From an uncultured Clostridia bacterium (GTDB lineage Bacteria > Bacillota > Clostridia > Oscillospirales > Oscillospiraceae), in assembly GCA_946620645.1 (NCBI GenBank), contig CAMONN010000003.1, positions 1-44,746 on the forward strand: a stretch of 44,746 nucleotides of DNA. Reading direction: 5' to 3'. The notes under the pieces are model-generated. The model was not told the DNA's origin, ran no database searches, and saw nothing but the letters and a program-made list of their open reading frames with translations. A program made the translations under genes and the position numbers. Of this stretch, positions 43,957 through 44,746 are shown one piece after another (positions within the stretch are counted from its first letter, which is position 1; every line of letters starts with the position of its first letter).

Positions 43957-44746
43957 ATGGAAAGTAAGAACATTCGCAACATTGCCCTCCTCGGGCACGG
44001 AAACAGCGGCAAGACCAGTCTGGCAGAGAGTATGCTTTATGTCACCGGTGCGACGGACCGTCTCGGCAAAGTGACGGATGGCAACACGGTGTGCGACTAT
44101 GACGCGGAAGAGATCAAACGGCAGATTACAATCTCGTCGTCCCTGGCACCGGTCAGCTTTGCCGGAAACAAAATTAACGTGATTGACTGCCCGGGTTATT
44201 TTGACTTTGTCGGCGAAGTGCTGTGCGCTCTGCGCGCCGTGGAAGCCGGTGTGATTCTCTGCTCCGCCAAGGACGGGATCTCCGTCGGTGCTGAACGCAG
44301 CTGGAAGTATTTGAAGGCGGCCGGCCTGCCGACGGCTTTTGTGATTTCCAAATGCGATGAGGAGCATGGTGATTACTTTGCGGTTGTGGAAGCCCTTCGC
44401 GCAAAGTACGGCAGCATCGTGGCGCCTGTGACGATTCCCACATCGGACGGCAAGGGTGTTATTGACCTGGTGCATAATGTCTGCTATATGACCAGCGGCG
44501 CCAAGAGCACCAAGGGTGCCGTTCCGGCCGCCGATGCCGGCCATGTCGAGGATCTCCGTATGGAGCTTATGGAAACCGCCGCCGGCGCCACCGAAGAGCT
44601 GATGGAGAAGTTCTTTGACACCATGGAGCTGGACGAGGCTGACATGGTCGCCGGAATCCGTGCCGGAATGAAGGACCGCAGCGTGATTCCCGTGTTTGCC
44701 AGCTCCGCCATGCAGAACATCGGCACCGAAGCCTTCCTGCAGGGCA
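43957..44746 (+). CDS. EF-G-like translation GTPase, EF-G-2 type (partial, cut by window end)
   Basis: The first 263 residues of a translation-factor GTPase are visible. The G domain has P-loop GHGNSGKT (from residue 14), a switch I region TDGNTVCDYDAEEIKRQIT like EF-G, and G3 DCPGYFDFVGEV. The G4 element reads SKCDEE instead of NKxD, and the histidine that normally follows PG in G3 (DTPGHVDF) is Tyr. The PGY form is known from EF-G-2/FusA2-type paralogs, so this is probably not the main elongation factor. GAGGAAG lies six bases before ATG. The rest of the gene lies outside the window. Confidence 0.85.
   Translation, partial: MESKNIRNIALLGHGNSGKTSLAESMLYVTGATDRLGKVTDGNTVCDYDAEEIKRQITISSSLAPVSFAGNKINVIDCPGYFDFVGEVLCALRAVEAGVILCSAKDGISVGAERSWKYLKAAGLPTAFVISKCDEEHGDYFAVVEALRAKYGSIVAPVTIPTSDGKGVIDLVHNVCYMTSGAKSTKGAVPAADAGHVEDLRMELMETAAGATEELMEKFFDTMELDEADMVAGIRAGMKDRSVIPVFASSAMQNIGTEAFLQG

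Noticed and set aside
1-44746. CRISPR array, insertion sequence or prophage
   Set aside because: I found no regularly spaced direct repeats, no transposase- or integrase-like protein, and no break in base composition along the window.

Overview
This 44.7 kb window looks like chromosome from a GC-rich (by eye high-50s percent) anaerobic member of the Clostridia, most likely an Oscillospiraceae-type gut bacterium. The reasons are the Firmicutes-style RpoB/RpoC with an acidic RpoB tail, holB next to ricT, the B12-binding radical SAM/DUF2344 pair, a sodium-pump oxaloacetate decarboxylase operon beside a short-chain acyl-CoA transferase, and consensus TTGACA/TATAAT promoters with strong GGAGG ribosome binding sites. 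The assignment is inference from gene content; there is no 16S gene here. I saw no CRISPR array, insertion sequence, prophage or integrase.

Layout. 1-1.7 kb (minus): tRNA-Leu(GAG) with its terminator and a GT-C membrane glycosyltransferase whose leader overlaps the rpoB promoter. 1.7-9.2 kb (plus): rpoB and rpoC, then a palindromic intergenic repeat. 9.3-16.2 kb (plus): PIG-L deacetylase, PlsC-like acyltransferase, PAP2-like phosphatase, TtcA-like PP-loop protein, a B12-binding radical SAM protein, its DUF2344 partner and a GT4 glycosyltransferase, mostly tightly spaced. 16.3-21.8 kb (minus): oadA, oadG, a biotin carrier and oadB behind one strong promoter, then a terminator, a CoA-transferase and a phosphoglycolate-type phosphatase.

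21.9-25 kb: a metal-efflux locus. An ArsR-AraC fusion regulator is divergent from a small HMA metal-binding protein and a CadA/ZntA-type P1B ATPase; the two promoters share a palindromic -10 box covered by an ArsR-like operator. 25-30.9 kb (plus): AEC transporter, RecD2 helicase, SNase-like nuclease and a membrane serine-hydrolase fusion. 30.9-35 kb (minus): holB, ricT (with a long basic tail), DUF2461 and a GT2 glycosyltransferase. 35.1-36.4 kb (plus): a radical SAM protein resembling the TrsS/MJ0619 group. 36.4-39.4 kb (minus): inactive rhomboid-zinc ribbon protein, M20 dipeptidase and thiamine pyrophosphokinase. 39.6 kb to the end (plus): rlmB, translationally coupled to a 1138-residue protein that looks like a dead P-type ATPase behind a ~600-residue disordered acidic arm with repeated short helical motifs, then the start of an EF-G-2-type GTPase cut by the window edge.

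The most unusual item is the pseudo-P-type ATPase at 40.4-43.8 kb: fold features and several landmark positions match the active CadA ATPase at 23-24.9 kb, but the phosphorylation, TGD and GDGxND motifs are all replaced. Other candidates are the face-to-face promoters with an attenuator-like hairpin upstream of rpoB, the shared -10 palindrome in the metal locus, the serine hydrolase fusion, and the lipid-enzyme trio with an altered acyltransferase motif.
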